25,795 bases of DNA from an uncultured Collinsella sp. (lineage in GTDB: Bacteria > Actinomycetota > Coriobacteriia > Coriobacteriales > Coriobacteriaceae), in NCBI GenBank assembly GCA_958427355.1, contig CAUACA010000027.1, positions 1 through 25,795 of the forward strand, in the 5' to 3' direction. A program made the position numbers and the translations under genes. The stretch's first letter is position 1. Each line of letters begins with the position of its first letter. Positions 1 through 8,332 of the stretch are shown piece after piece. The notes beneath the pieces were generated by a model. That model was given only the letters and a program-made list of their open reading frames with translations, was not told the DNA's origin and did no database searches.

Positions 1-148
1 TGCAATCGCAAGGAGATGATGGGGCGGAATGTCAATCCTGGTCTAACAGAGCCTTATTTAATCCCCGTCCCAGAGAAATCAATTAGCGGGCAGAAGGGCA
101 AAAGTAGTCAAAAAAGCCCCGTCCCAAATCAGCTACCCCTTGCACCGA
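1..148. repeat. Left-edge intergenic DNA with an imperfect direct repeat
   Basis: No convincing gene is seen here. The sequence CCCCGTCCCA occurs twice, at about 63-72 and 117-126, each followed closely by AAATCA (63-81 and 117-131). Read on the minus strand this is TGATTT followed by GGGACGGGG, and the second copy is followed by a run of six T. It lies just downstream of the minus-strand metallophosphoesterase, so it may contribute to transcription termination, but no clean hairpin is visible. It resembles the other GGGAC-containing intergenic repeats in this window. Confidence 0.4.
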
Positions 149-988
149 TTATTCGCCCGGGTTGATGTTCGCGTAGAACTCCGCCCCGTCGTCCAGGCGC
201 AGGATGCCCACGCGACCGAACTCGGAGCCGGTGGCGGCAGCGCAGTCGATGTCGATGCGATCGGGCACGCCGGCAGTGTCCTCGCCGCCCAAGCGCACGA
301 TCCGCCCTCGTCCCGATTCCTCATCGAGCCCCGCCAGACCACCGACCTCGCAATAGCGCCCAAGCGATACCGTGGGCGTGTGACCGCTCACCACGACCGG
401 ACCCTTGCCCTCGGCAGAAAGCAGCCCGGTCGGCACATCCCAATAGCCGTGACGAATCCACAGCAGGTCATCGGACAACTGCACCGCGAGCATCTGCTGC
501 AGCAGCTCGCGATCGGCACCCACCGCTCCAACGCCATCGGCACAATCGACGCCATGCTCAAGCAAAAACGCACGCGCCGCCTTCATCTCGATTCCAGCAT
601 GTACCAGCAGATACGGGCGCTCCTCGGTCTCGACCACCGCGTAGAGCGGCAGCGCGGCCATCCATCGCACGAGCTCCTCGTATGCCTCAAATTCCATGTC
701 GTTGAGCTGCTCACGCGTCGTCCAGCCACCGTTGATATCCCAGGTCTCGGCATCGAGCGGATCCTGGCCAATGATGGCATCGAGCATGATCTGCTCGTGA
801 TTGCCCTTGAGCACGCGGGCGTTGGGCAGCGAGCGCACGAGCTTAATAACGCCGACCGGATCGGGCCCGCGATCGATCATGTCGCCCAGCACGTACAGCG
901 TGTCGTCGGACGTCAACGAGATCTTAGACAGGGCCTCGTCAAGCGCACGCACGTGCCCGTGAGCATCAGATGTCACATAGATCGCCAT
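149..988 (-). CDS. Metallophosphoesterase (Ser/Thr phosphatase / ApaH-PrpE-like superfamily)
   Basis: A 279-residue soluble protein of the calcineurin-like phosphoesterase fold. Visible metal-site motifs in order: SDAHGH near residues 7-12, GDMIDRG at 35-41 and GNHE at 62-65, then HAG and SGHTPT in the C-terminal half. These are the family's usual dinuclear metal ligands and look intact. The family includes protein phosphatases and diadenosine polyphosphate hydrolases; the true substrate cannot be read from the sequence. The ATG start at 988 is preceded by AAGGAG at good spacing. A candidate promoter on the minus strand lies near 1064-1092. It is divergent from the antiporter gene and appears monocistronic. 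Confidence 0.85.
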   Translation of the reverse strand: MAIYVTSDAHGHVRALDEALSKISLTSDDTLYVLGDMIDRGPDPVGVIKLVRSLPNARVLKGNHEQIMLDAIIGQDPLDAETWDINGGWTTREQLNDMEFEAYEELVRWMAALPLYAVVETEERPYLLVHAGIEMKAARAFLLEHGVDCADGVGAVGADRELLQQMLAVQLSDDLLWIRHGYWDVPTGLLSAEGKGPVVVSGHTPTVSLGRYCEVGGLAGLDEESGRGRIVRLGGEDTAGVPDRIDIDCAAATGSEFGRVGILRLDDGAEFYANINPGE

Positions 989-1063
989 GGTACGCCTCTC
1001 CTTGCATTGCGGCCGAAGCCCGGCGCCGCAACTAAAACTTCAAGTTGAACTTAAACGTTACCC

Positions 1064-1092
1064 ATTGTACTCCGTTGCAATAAAGCTGGAAA
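1064..1092 (-). promoter_or_regulatory. Candidate promoter of the metallophosphoesterase gene
   Basis: On the minus strand a TTTCCA -35-like hexamer (1087-1092) is separated by 17 bases from a TACAAT -10-like hexamer (1064-1069). About 15 bases further downstream is the perfect 11-base palindrome TTCAAGTTGAA (1039-1049), which could be an operator. No regulator is assigned. Confidence 0.4.
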
Positions 1093-1241
1093 GGGTTTCC
1101 GAGCAGAGGCAAAGACGGCAGCCGTCTATGACGATATCGCGCACGCCCGCAATCCAACCCCATAAACCCACCATCTCTGGGTACAAATGACCGCAGACAA
1201 CTGACCGTGCCACGCCAACCACCCAGGAGCGGACACCATCC

Positions 1242-2843
1242 ATGAACCAGATCCTTCTCTTTATCGGCCTCGTCATCATTTTGTGCCTGACCATCAAACC
1301 CGTCGGCAAAAAACTCCCCTTCCCCACCCTGCTCATCTTTATCGCACTCGGCATGCTGCTGGGCGTCAACGGCCCGGCACACATCGACTTTAGCGACTAC
1401 GCGCTCACCGAAACCGTCTGCAGCACGGCGCTGCTATTCATCATGTTCTACGGCGGCTTTAACACCAATATCGACCGCGCCAAGCCCGTCGCCGCGCCGG
1501 CGGTGCTGCTGAGCACGCTCGGCGTCGTCATCACCGCAGGCATCACCGGCGTGTTCGCCCACTTTGTACTGGGCTTCGACTGGATCGGCGGCCTGCTGTT
1601 GGGATCGGTCGTGGCGTCCACCGACGCGGCCAGCGTCTTTAGCGTTCTGCGCGAGCACAGCCTGTCGCTGAGGGGCGGCACCGACTCGCTGCTCGAGGTC
1701 GAATCGGGCTCCAACGATCCCGTCGCCTATATGCTCACCGCCGTGCTCGCCACACTCGCGGCCGGCGGCGACATCAACATTCCCGCACTGCTGGCCAAGC
1801 AGATTATCTTGGGCGTGGGCCTGGGCCTCGCCATCGGCTGGGCGGCGGGCCGCCTGATTGAACGCGCGCACGCAACGGCCGAGGGCGCGCAGACCATCTT
1901 TTTGTTCGCCGTGGCCATCGTCGCCTACGCGCTGCCGAGCTACCTGGGCGGCAACGGATTTTTGGCCGTGTACCTGGCCGGCATTGTGCTGGGTGCGAGC
2001 GACATCACCGGCAAGGTCGAGATGGCGCACTTCTTCGATACCCTCACCGAGATGGCCGAGATGACGATCTTCTTCTTGCTCGGCCTGCTCGTAACGCCCG
2101 CACGCCTGCCGCAGATGCTGCTGCCGGGCCTGGCGCTCATGGCGTTTATGCTCTTTGTGAGCCGCCCCATCGCCGTCGGCGTGCTCCTAGCGCCCTTTAA
2201 GACGAACCCTCGCCAGGTTGCGCTCGTAAGCTGGGCGGGTCTGCGCGGCGCGGCTTCGGTCGTGTTTAGCCTCTTTACCGTGGTGGCCGGTGTTCCTGGC
2301 GGTCACGACCTGTTTGACCTGGTATTTGTGATTGCCGTGTCGAGCATTGTGGTGCAGGGCTCGCTGCTACCGGCGGTGGCGAAAAAGCTCAATATGATCG
2401 ACGCGGAAGGCGACGTGCGCCGTACGTTTAACGATTACCGCGACGAGGACGGCATGTCGTTTGTCAAGTTCAAGGTGGGCGCGGGCCATCCGTTTTCCGG
2501 ACGCTCGCTCGCCGATATTGGCAGCGCCACGGACATGCTCGTCGTCCTGGTGCTGCGCAATGGCGCGCACCCGGTGCTGCCCAATGGCGATACCGTGATT
2601 GAGGAAGGCGACCTATTGGTGATGGCTGCCCCGACGTTTGAAGAGCGTGCCGAGGTTACGCTGCGCGAGGTCACCGTGACGCCCCACGGTCGCCTGGCCG
2701 GCCAGCGCCTGCGCGACGTGCCGCAAGGCAAGCATCCGTTTATTGTGGTGATGCTCAAGCGCGACGGCCAAACGATCATTCCCGATGGCAACACCCTAAT
2801 ATACGCCGGCGACGAAGCCGTCATTGCCACACTGGCGTCGTAG
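1242..2843 (+). CDS. CPA1 family K+/H+ or Na+/H+ antiporter with two C-terminal RCK_C-like domains
   Basis: A 533-residue integral membrane protein. Residues 1 to about 385 are a hydrophobic multi-helix transporter domain of the monovalent cation:proton antiporter-1 family. Visible signatures are TDAASVFSVL, the ESGSNDP motif with the transport Asp, and SWAGLRGAASVVFS. Residues about 405-533 hold two tandem TrkA-C (RCK_C)-like modules, each ending in a pattern like EGDLLVM or AGDEAVI, which in this family bind regulatory ligands in the cytosol. The architecture matches NhaP2/CvrA-type K+/H+ antiporters, so potassium efflux is the best guess; cation specificity is not determined. The ATG is preceded by CAGGAG. 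No operon partner is seen. Confidence 0.88.
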   Translation: MNQILLFIGLVIILCLTIKPVGKKLPFPTLLIFIALGMLLGVNGPAHIDFSDYALTETVCSTALLFIMFYGGFNTNIDRAKPVAAPAVLLSTLGVVITAGITGVFAHFVLGFDWIGGLLLGSVVASTDAASVFSVLREHSLSLRGGTDSLLEVESGSNDPVAYMLTAVLATLAAGGDINIPALLAKQIILGVGLGLAIGWAAGRLIERAHATAEGAQTIFLFAVAIVAYALPSYLGGNGFLAVYLAGIVLGASDITGKVEMAHFFDTLTEMAEMTIFFLLGLLVTPARLPQMLLPGLALMAFMLFVSRPIAVGVLLAPFKTNPRQVALVSWAGLRGAASVVFSLFTVVAGVPGGHDLFDLVFVIAVSSIVVQGSLLPAVAKKLNMIDAEGDVRRTFNDYRDEDGMSFVKFKVGAGHPFSGRSLADIGSATDMLVVLVLRNGAHPVLPNGDTVIEEGDLLVMAAPTFEERAEVTLREVTVTPHGRLAGQRLRDVPQGKHPFIVVMLKRDGQTIIPDGNTLIYAGDEAVIATLAS

Positions 2844-2860
2844 CGGGCAGGAGGTAGCTA

Positions 2861-2935
2861 ATTTGCGGCGAAGAGATCAAGCGCCTAGAGAACCTCATGT
2901 CTTCGCTCGCAGATTTGGATTTGCCTGAGGAGTAA
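2861..2935 (+). CDS. Possible 24-residue small protein with an ATT start (uncertain)
   Basis: A perfect AGGAGG Shine-Dalgarno sequence (2849-2854) is followed after six bases by ATT at 2861 and an open frame of 24 codons ending TAA at 2933-2935. The predicted peptide is acidic and helix-like (ATT, then C-G-E-E-I-K-R-L-E-N-L-M, ending D-L-P-E-E). ATT is a rare start codon, and an in-frame ATG occurs at codon 12. It follows the antiporter stop by 17 bases. It may be a small gene whose ATG mutated to ATT, or chance. Confidence 0.25.
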   Translation: MCGEEIKRLENLMSSLADLDLPEE

Positions 2936-3071
2936 GGTCACCTCTCCCCCATGTAACCATCCTGTAAATCATAGCGGCGCACTCGGGTTTTGCTGTGATG
3001 CGGTCGCGCCTGACGCTGCACTGTGCTAAAGTATCCCGAACGTTCAAACGACTACGAGGGGGAAATAGAAG

Positions 3072-4196
3072 ATGGCACGTGTGCACAACTTCTCAGCTGG
3101 CCCGGCCGCACTGCCCACAAGCGTGCTCGCCGAGATCGCCGACGAGATGATGGACTACCGCGGTTGCGGCATGTCCGTGCTCGAGATGAGCCATCGATCT
3201 AGCATGTACCAGCAGATCATCGACGACGCCGAGGCAACCCTGCGCCGCCTGCTGAGCATCCCCGATAACTACCGTGTTCTGTTTTTGCAGGGCGGCGCCA
3301 CGCTGCAGTTTGCGGGCATCCCGATGAACCTCATGCGCCGCGGCCGCGCCGGCTACGTCGTGACCGGCAACTTTGCCAACAAGGCGTACCAGGAGGCCGC
3401 CAAGTACGGCGAGGCCGTGCTGCTCGCGAGCTCCAAGGACACCAACTTCGACCGCATCCCCGACATGGACGACGTCAACGCGCGCATTGCCGCCGAGGCC
3501 GCAGGCAACGGGCTCGACTACGTCTACATCTGCCAGAACAACACCATCTTTGGCACCATGTTCCACGAGCTGCCCGATTGCGGCGACGTGCCGCTGGCCG
3601 CCGACGTCTCGAGCTGCTTTCTGTCGCAGCCGCTCGACGTTGAGCGCTACGGGCTCATTTACGCCGGCGCGCAGAAGAACGCCGGCGCAGCTGGCGTGAC
3701 CGTGGTTATCGTGCGCGACGACCTGATTGCCGACGGTCCGGCCTTTGTGCAGACGCCGCAGTACATGGACCTTAAGACCCAGGCCGCCAAGGGTTCCATG
3801 CTCAACACGCCCAACACCTTTGGCATCTACGTGTGCGGCAGGGTGTTCCGTTGGGTTGAACAGACCGGCGGACTTGCAGCCATGGCCGACCGCAACTGGG
3901 CCAAGGCCAACCTGCTCTATGACCTGCTCGAGCACAGCGAGCTGTTCCATAGCACTACGCAGGCCGACAGCCGCTCCATCGCCAACGTCACCTTCCGCAC
4001 CGGCGACGCCGAACTCGACGCGGCCTTTGTCGCAGGCGCGGCCGGGCACCAGATTCAAAACGTCAAGGGCCATCGCCTGGTGGGCGGTATGCGCGCCAGC
4101 GTCTACAACGCCGTAACCATGGAAGACGTGCAGGCACTGGCCTCGTACATGAAGGACTTCGAAGCGCAGCATAGTTTGAGCCCGCGATCTAACTAG
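3072..4196 (+). CDS. serC: Phosphoserine aminotransferase SerC
   Basis: A 374-residue PLP-dependent class V aminotransferase. It converts 3-phosphohydroxypyruvate and glutamate to O-phosphoserine and 2-oxoglutarate, the second step of serine synthesis, in the cytosol. The sequence opens with the family hallmark NFSAGPAALP. It carries EMSHRS near residue 38-43, the FLQGGATLQF phosphate-binding segment at 71-80, and the PLP lysine in GAQKNAG (Lys202). Length is normal for the family. The ATG follows GAGGGGGAAA. serA lies 72 bases downstream on the same strand, with a small GCCCGC/GCGGGC hairpin (4196-4212) lacking a T-run between them, so the two are probably cotranscribed. Confidence 0.95.
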   Translation: MARVHNFSAGPAALPTSVLAEIADEMMDYRGCGMSVLEMSHRSSMYQQIIDDAEATLRRLLSIPDNYRVLFLQGGATLQFAGIPMNLMRRGRAGYVVTGNFANKAYQEAAKYGEAVLLASSKDTNFDRIPDMDDVNARIAAEAAGNGLDYVYICQNNTIFGTMFHELPDCGDVPLAADVSSCFLSQPLDVERYGLIYAGAQKNAGAAGVTVVIVRDDLIADGPAFVQTPQYMDLKTQAAKGSMLNTPNTFGIYVCGRVFRWVEQTGGLAAMADRNWAKANLLYDLLEHSELFHSTTQADSRSIANVTFRTGDAELDAAFVAGAAGHQIQNVKGHRLVGGMRASVYNAVTMEDVQALASYMKDFEAQHSLSPRSN

Positions 4197-4268
4197 CCCG
4201 CAGCACGCGGGCCGACCAGCCATCTCAAACCACCCTGTTTAGATCAAAACCTGCTAAGGAGTTTTTCC

Positions 4269-5432
4269 ATGCGTAAGATTAAGACCATCGACGATATCAC
4301 CAAGGACGGCAAAGTCGAGTTTGGCGAGGGCTACGAATTTGTGAGCACCGCCGAAGAGGCCGACGCGATCCTGATGCGCTCGACCGACCTGCACGGCTAC
4401 GAGCTGCCCGAGGGCATCCGCGCCATCGCCCGCTGCGGTGCCGGCGTCAACAACATCCCCGTCGAGGAGTACGCCAAGAAGGGCGTCGTCGTCTTTAACT
4501 CCCCCGGCGCCAACAGCAACGCCGTCAAGGAGCTCGTCCTAGGCATGCTGGTGCTCTCGAGCCGCGGCGTGGTGCAATCGATGAACTGGGTGCGCGACAA
4601 CGCCGACGACCCCGAGATCCAGGTCGATGCCGAGAAAGCCAAGAAGGCCTTTGTGGGCCGCGAGCTCAAGGGCAAGCGCATCGGCGTCATCGGCCTGGGC
4701 AACGTGGGCTCCAAGGTCGCCAACGCCTGCGTCGACCTGGGCATGGACGTTTACGGCTACGACCCGTTCATTTCCGTTGAGCACGCGTGGGTGCTGAGCC
4801 GCGAGGTGCAGCGCGTGGGCACGCTCGAGGATCTCTGCCGCGGCTGCGACTACCTCACCGTACACGTGCCCAGCAAGGCCGACACCATCGGCATGATCAG
4901 CACCGAGCAGATCAACCTGCTGGCCCCGGACGCCGTGCTCATCAACTACGCACGCGAGACCATCATTGACGAGGACGCCGTTGACGCCGCCCTGCGCGAG
5001 GGCAAGCTCAGCTGGTTTAGCTGCGACTTTGCCACGCCCAAGACCGTCAAGATGCCAAATACGTTTATCACCACGCACTCGGGCGCAGGCACCGGCGAGG
5101 CCGAGGCCAACTGCGCCGACATGGCCATCAGCGAGCTTAAGGATTACCTGGAGAACGGCAACATCGCACACAGCGTCAACTACCCCGCCTGCAGCATGGG
5201 CAAGGCGCGCGCCGCAAGCCGCATCGCCTGCCTGCACGCCAACGTGCCCAACATGATCGGCCAGATCACGGCAATCCTTGCCAAGGACAACGCCAACGTG
5301 CAGCGCATGACCAACGAGTCCGCCGGCGAGAACGCCTACACCATGTTCGACACCGACGAGCACCTTGACACCAGTACCATCGAAGCACTCAAGCAGATTC
5401 CCTCGATGTATCGCGTGCGCGTGATCAAGTAG
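4269..5432 (+). CDS. serA: D-3-phosphoglycerate dehydrogenase SerA with C-terminal ACT domain
   Basis: A 387-residue NAD-dependent 2-hydroxyacid dehydrogenase that oxidises 3-phosphoglycerate to 3-phosphohydroxypyruvate, the first step of serine synthesis. Substrate-binding residues appear in CGAGVNNIP, the Rossmann dinucleotide motif is GLGNVGSKV, the active-site Arg region is LINYARE, and the catalytic His is in TTHSGAG. The last 70 or so residues form an ACT domain (NVPNMIGQITAIL onward), which in this family usually binds serine for feedback inhibition. It is the compact form, lacking the intervening domain of long SerA enzymes. AAGGAG precedes the ATG. A strong terminator follows at 5496-5531. 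Confidence 0.94.
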   Translation: MRKIKTIDDITKDGKVEFGEGYEFVSTAEEADAILMRSTDLHGYELPEGIRAIARCGAGVNNIPVEEYAKKGVVVFNSPGANSNAVKELVLGMLVLSSRGVVQSMNWVRDNADDPEIQVDAEKAKKAFVGRELKGKRIGVIGLGNVGSKVANACVDLGMDVYGYDPFISVEHAWVLSREVQRVGTLEDLCRGCDYLTVHVPSKADTIGMISTEQINLLAPDAVLINYARETIIDEDAVDAALREGKLSWFSCDFATPKTVKMPNTFITTHSGAGTGEAEANCADMAISELKDYLENGNIAHSVNYPACSMGKARAASRIACLHANVPNMIGQITAILAKDNANVQRMTNESAGENAYTMFDTDEHLDTSTIEALKQIPSMYRVRVIK

Positions 5433-5495
5433 CGCCGGCTGATCTGAAGGGCAGTTCCCCATGTGGCCTGCCCGTTACTGACATTGAATGCCCGC

Positions 5496-5531
5496 GGGGG
5501 CGCCTTTCGCATGAGAGGCGCCCCCGTTTTT
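5496..5531 (+). terminator. Rho-independent terminator of serC-serA
   Basis: A perfect 10-bp stem GGGGGCGCCT (5496-5505) pairs with AGGCGCCCCC (5516-5525) across a 10-base loop, followed by G and five T. It lies 64 bases after the serA stop and upstream of the M20 peptidase ATG. It therefore argues against any upstream extension of that gene. Confidence 0.92.
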
Positions 5532-5609
5532 ATGAGCGCTCCATTAAATGCACCGAGCCGCTTCTTGGCATACAATCTGTATGTTGACCTAACTATCTGT
5601 GAGGTGCCT

Positions 5610-6830
5610 ATGGTTGATACAGATTTTGCTTGGCGGCTTACGCAAAGACTCGTGCGGATCGACAGTTCCGACCCAGGTGCGTATGAGGGCGAGATTGAAC
5701 GCTATATCAAAGCGTTGGTTGAGGAGCGGTTGGCGCAGCTGAGCCATCCGGTACTCGATGCCGTGCAGATTGCAGAGCTCGAAGTACTCCCCGGGCGCCG
5801 CAACCTAATGGTCACCGTGCCGGGACTGAGCGACGGGCCACGGCTCGTCTATATCTGCCATATGGATACCGTTACGCTGGGCGACGGCTGGGACGCGGAC
5901 ATTCCGCCGCTCGGAGCGATCGTGCGCAACGATAAACTCTATGGCCGCGGTGCCTGCGATATGAAGGGTGGCCTGGCCTGCGCCATTGCCGCACTGGTCA
6001 ATACGCTCGAGCGCGTGGCAGCAGAAGGCGAGCTGCCCCGCCGTGGCTTCTCACTCATTTGCTCGGTCGACGAGGAGGACTTTATGCGCGGCTCAGAGGC
6101 CGCGATCGATGCCGGCTGGGTCGGCTCGCGTGAATGGGTGCTGGACACCGAACCCACCGACGGACAGATCCAGGTGGCGCACAAGGGGCGCACGTGGTTC
6201 GAGATTGAAATGGCTGGCGTAACGGCGCATGCGAGCCAGCCGTGGAAGGGCGCGGATGCCGTCGCCGCCATGGCCGAGGTCGTGTGTTCGCTCCGTCGCG
6301 CGTTTGTGGCGCTGCCCGCGCACGATGAACTGGGGTCTTCGACCATCACGTTTGGCCAAATCGAGGGCGGATATCGCCCCTATGTCGTGCCCGACCATGC
6401 CAAGGTCTGGGTCGATATGCGCCTGACCCCGCCGACCGATACAGCCGCCGCGACGCGCATGGTAGAGCAGGCCACCGCCGGCGCCGAAGCCGCGGTCCCC
6501 GGCTGCCATGGAAGCTATACCGTGACAGGCGACCGCCCCGCTATCGAGCGCGACCCGAACTCTCCCCTTCTAGCTGCACTCAAGTGCGCAGCAGACGATG
6601 TGACGGGCGCGGACACGACCGTCGGCTTCTTTACCGGCTACACCGACACTGCCGTCATTGCCGGCAAGACGGGTAACCGCAATTGCATGAGCTACGGTCC
6701 CGGGTCGCTCGCGCTCGCGCACAAGCCCAACGAATATGTGCCCCACGCCGATATCGTTCGTTGTCAGCAGGTGCTAATCGCGCTCGCCGATAACGTGCTC
6801 TGGGACGCGAACGGCCAAGTTGGGGCATAA
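5610..6830 (+). CDS. M20 family metallopeptidase / ArgE-DapE-YgeY-like amidohydrolase
   Basis: A 406-residue cytosolic zinc hydrolase of the M20 family, close in length and pattern to YgeY-type and ArgE/DapE deacylases. Metal-site motifs are CHMDTV (His84, Asp86), GRGACDMKGG (Asp117), the DEED acidic pair (about 154-157), LDTEPTD (about 178-184) and HKPNEYVP near the C-terminus. The dimerisation-domain segment GVTAHASQPWKGADA is also present. Substrate is unknown; YgeY relatives act on small amides, some in nitrogen catabolism. The ATG at 5610 is preferred over frames starting further upstream because GAGGTG precedes it and the serA terminator lies just before. The DUF1015-like gene follows after 39 bases and is probably cotranscribed. 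Confidence 0.88.
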   Translation: MVDTDFAWRLTQRLVRIDSSDPGAYEGEIERYIKALVEERLAQLSHPVLDAVQIAELEVLPGRRNLMVTVPGLSDGPRLVYICHMDTVTLGDGWDADIPPLGAIVRNDKLYGRGACDMKGGLACAIAALVNTLERVAAEGELPRRGFSLICSVDEEDFMRGSEAAIDAGWVGSREWVLDTEPTDGQIQVAHKGRTWFEIEMAGVTAHASQPWKGADAVAAMAEVVCSLRRAFVALPAHDELGSSTITFGQIEGGYRPYVVPDHAKVWVDMRLTPPTDTAAATRMVEQATAGAEAAVPGCHGSYTVTGDRPAIERDPNSPLLAALKCAADDVTGADTTVGFFTGYTDTAVIAGKTGNRNCMSYGPGSLALAHKPNEYVPHADIVRCQQVLIALADNVLWDANGQVGA

Positions 6831-6869
6831 TAAGCCGCGAACAAACCGACTCGTGCGTTAGGACCGCCC

Positions 6870-7550
6870 ATGAAAGCACTTCCGTTTCCCTGCATCCGCC
6901 CGGCTCAGGACCGCGTGCTCGAGGCGTTGCCCGCAATGGGCAGCATCCTGAGCGGCAACGATGCTCTGCGCGGAGCCATTGCCGATGGCCTGATGCTCAA
7001 GGACCCGGGTGCGGCGTATTACGTGTACGAATGCTCGGGGGAGCCGGGGCGCGTGACGGGCGTTGTGGCGATCTGCCCGGTTGGTGCGCTGGCGGGCGGC
7101 GACGCGGTTGCCGCCGATACGGCCGCCGCTGCGCGCGCATTCGCCGACCTCAAGGTACAGCCCCGTCCCGTAACGCTCGCCTACGAGGCCTCGCCCGTCA
7201 TGGATATCATCCTGGGCGCCGCCAAAGAGGGCGCCTCGCTCTACGCCGTCACCGATCCTTCGGGCATTACACACCGCGTGTGGGAGGTTAAGCGCGAGGA
7301 CGCCGTCGGCGCCATCCGTGCCATGCTCGACCAGGCGCCGGAGCCGGTACTGGCCGACGACCCTGCCTACGCTGGCGCACTAGTCGGGGTATCACAGCTC
7401 CTGGCCGATGAGGCCCGTTCCGCCGGAACGTACACCGGCAAGGAGCCGTTCAACTTTACCGTTGCCGTGCTCTTCCCCGCTGCGCAGGTCAGCGGCGGCG
7501 CACCGCAGGTTCCGACGGGTCTGCTCACGCACCAAGTCGCGCGTTTCTAG
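6870..7550 (+). CDS. Short DUF1015-like protein (COG4198 family, degenerate or truncated)
   Basis: A 226-residue protein with no membrane segment. Its order of features follows the N-terminal half of DUF1015 proteins: an ALRGAIADGLMLKDPGAAYYVYE segment (about 30-52), a central YEASPVMDII segment, DPSGITHRVWEVK around 128-140, and a C-terminal end at VPTGLLTHQVARF that parallels the family's LPTHR segment. The family's usual GHHRYE motif after the ADD position is absent (here LADDPAYAG). Full-length members are roughly 400 residues, so this one stops near the middle. DUF1015 genes commonly sit beside serC/serA in other bacteria (from recall), which supports the assignment. Function is unknown. 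The ATG follows TAGGA; a strong terminator lies downstream. Confidence 0.6.
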   Translation: MKALPFPCIRPAQDRVLEALPAMGSILSGNDALRGAIADGLMLKDPGAAYYVYECSGEPGRVTGVVAICPVGALAGGDAVAADTAAAARAFADLKVQPRPVTLAYEASPVMDIILGAAKEGASLYAVTDPSGITHRVWEVKREDAVGAIRAMLDQAPEPVLADDPAYAGALVGVSQLLADEARSAGTYTGKEPFNFTVAVLFPAAQVSGGAPQVPTGLLTHQVARF

Positions 7551-7595
7551 CAAGACCAGACCGCGCAGCACAAAAATCGGCAGCTCAACAAACAG

Positions 7596-7636
7596 GGGGC
7601 GGAGATGCAGCAGGTACATGCATCTCCGCCCCTTTT
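7596..7636 (+). terminator. Rho-independent terminator after the DUF1015-like gene
   Basis: A perfect 14-bp stem GGGGCGGAGATGCA (7596-7609) pairs with TGCATCTCCGCCCC (7619-7632) across a 9-base loop and is followed by TTTT. It separates the plus-strand M20/DUF1015-like unit from the convergent histidine phosphatase genes. Confidence 0.92.
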
Positions 7637-7679
7637 GCGTCGAGAAGTTATGCCGGCGACCCGAGCCGCCACGCTCGCG

Positions 7680-8315
7680 TTATCCGCGCTGCGGACCTGC
7701 AGTAGCCACAAGCGGTTCAAGGCCCAGCTCGCGTGCGTAATCCTCCTGCGTAAAAATCTCAATCAGCTCAAACGTGTCGGATTCGTCGTCAAACGCAAAG
7801 TGCAGCACCGAGCAGTTGCCCGGCACACGGTCGCGCTCGTCTGCCGCCGCGCCCTTCACGTGATCCATAAACTCCTTGATGGCCGATCCGTGGCTCACCG
7901 CGAGCACGCACGTATGGTCCGGACGTCGCATAAGATCGGTTAACGTCGCCACCATGCGCTCGCGCACCTGCATCTGGCCCTCGCCGCCAAACTGACGATA
8001 GAAATCGCGCCACGGGCGCTCGGGCATAAGCATCACGCGCTCGGCCTCAAAGTCGCCAAAGAACCACTCGCGCAGGCCGTCCAGGCGCTCGTACGCCAAG
8101 CCCGGCCACAAGTTGGCGATAGTCTGCTCGGTGCGATGAAGTGTGGAGGTGTAGACGTGGTCGGGCTCAATGCCGCGTGCGCGCAAAAACATGCCAGCGC
8201 GCGACGCCTGATCGCAGCCCAGCTGCGTGAGCGGCGAGTCACTCCAACCCTGAATAATGCGCTTAAGGTTGAATATTGTCTGCCCATGGCGAACCAGATA
8301 CAGGTCTTTATTCAT
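7680..8315 (-). CDS. Histidine phosphatase family protein (second tandem copy)
   Basis: A 211-residue cytosolic phosphatase of the phosphoglycerate-mutase-like (branch 1) superfamily. LYLVRHGQT near the N-terminus gives the phosphorylated His. LREWFFGDFE supplies the catalytic acid region, and AVSHGSAIKEF the second His. It is clearly a paralogue of the next gene upstream, sharing the pattern QGW-DSPLT, LREW-FG and AVSHGSA. The ATG at 8315 has AAGGACCCCT before it and is chosen over longer in-frame extensions. It starts only 17 bases after the stop of its paralogue, so the pair is an operon. The substrate is not evident; relatives include sugar-phosphate, cobalamin-pathway and phosphoserine phosphatases. 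Confidence 0.85.
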   Translation of the reverse strand: MNKDLYLVRHGQTIFNLKRIIQGWSDSPLTQLGCDQASRAGMFLRARGIEPDHVYTSTLHRTEQTIANLWPGLAYERLDGLREWFFGDFEAERVMLMPERPWRDFYRQFGGEGQMQVRERMVATLTDLMRRPDHTCVLAVSHGSAIKEFMDHVKGAAADERDRVPGNCSVLHFAFDDESDTFELIEIFTQEDYARELGLEPLVATAGPQRG

Positions 8316-8332
8316 AGGGGTCCTTTCGTTCG

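Noticed and set aside
17..166. A 49-codon plus-strand frame starting after AAGGAG at the left edge
   Set aside because: It has a ribosome-binding-like sequence, but it runs through the CCCCGTCCCA repeat and into the 3' end of the metallophosphoesterase gene, and the peptide is low in structure.
4196..4212. The hairpin between serC and serA as a terminator
   Set aside because: It has only a 6-bp stem and no T-run; the genes are a pathway pair and probably cotranscribed.
3093..4223. A 376-codon minus-strand frame opposite serC
   Set aside because: It is an antisense shadow; serC is unambiguous on the plus strand.
5463..5609. An N-terminal extension of the M20 peptidase
   Set aside because: It would be translated through the serA terminator hairpin; the ATG at 5610 has a ribosome-binding site and begins at the conserved domain.
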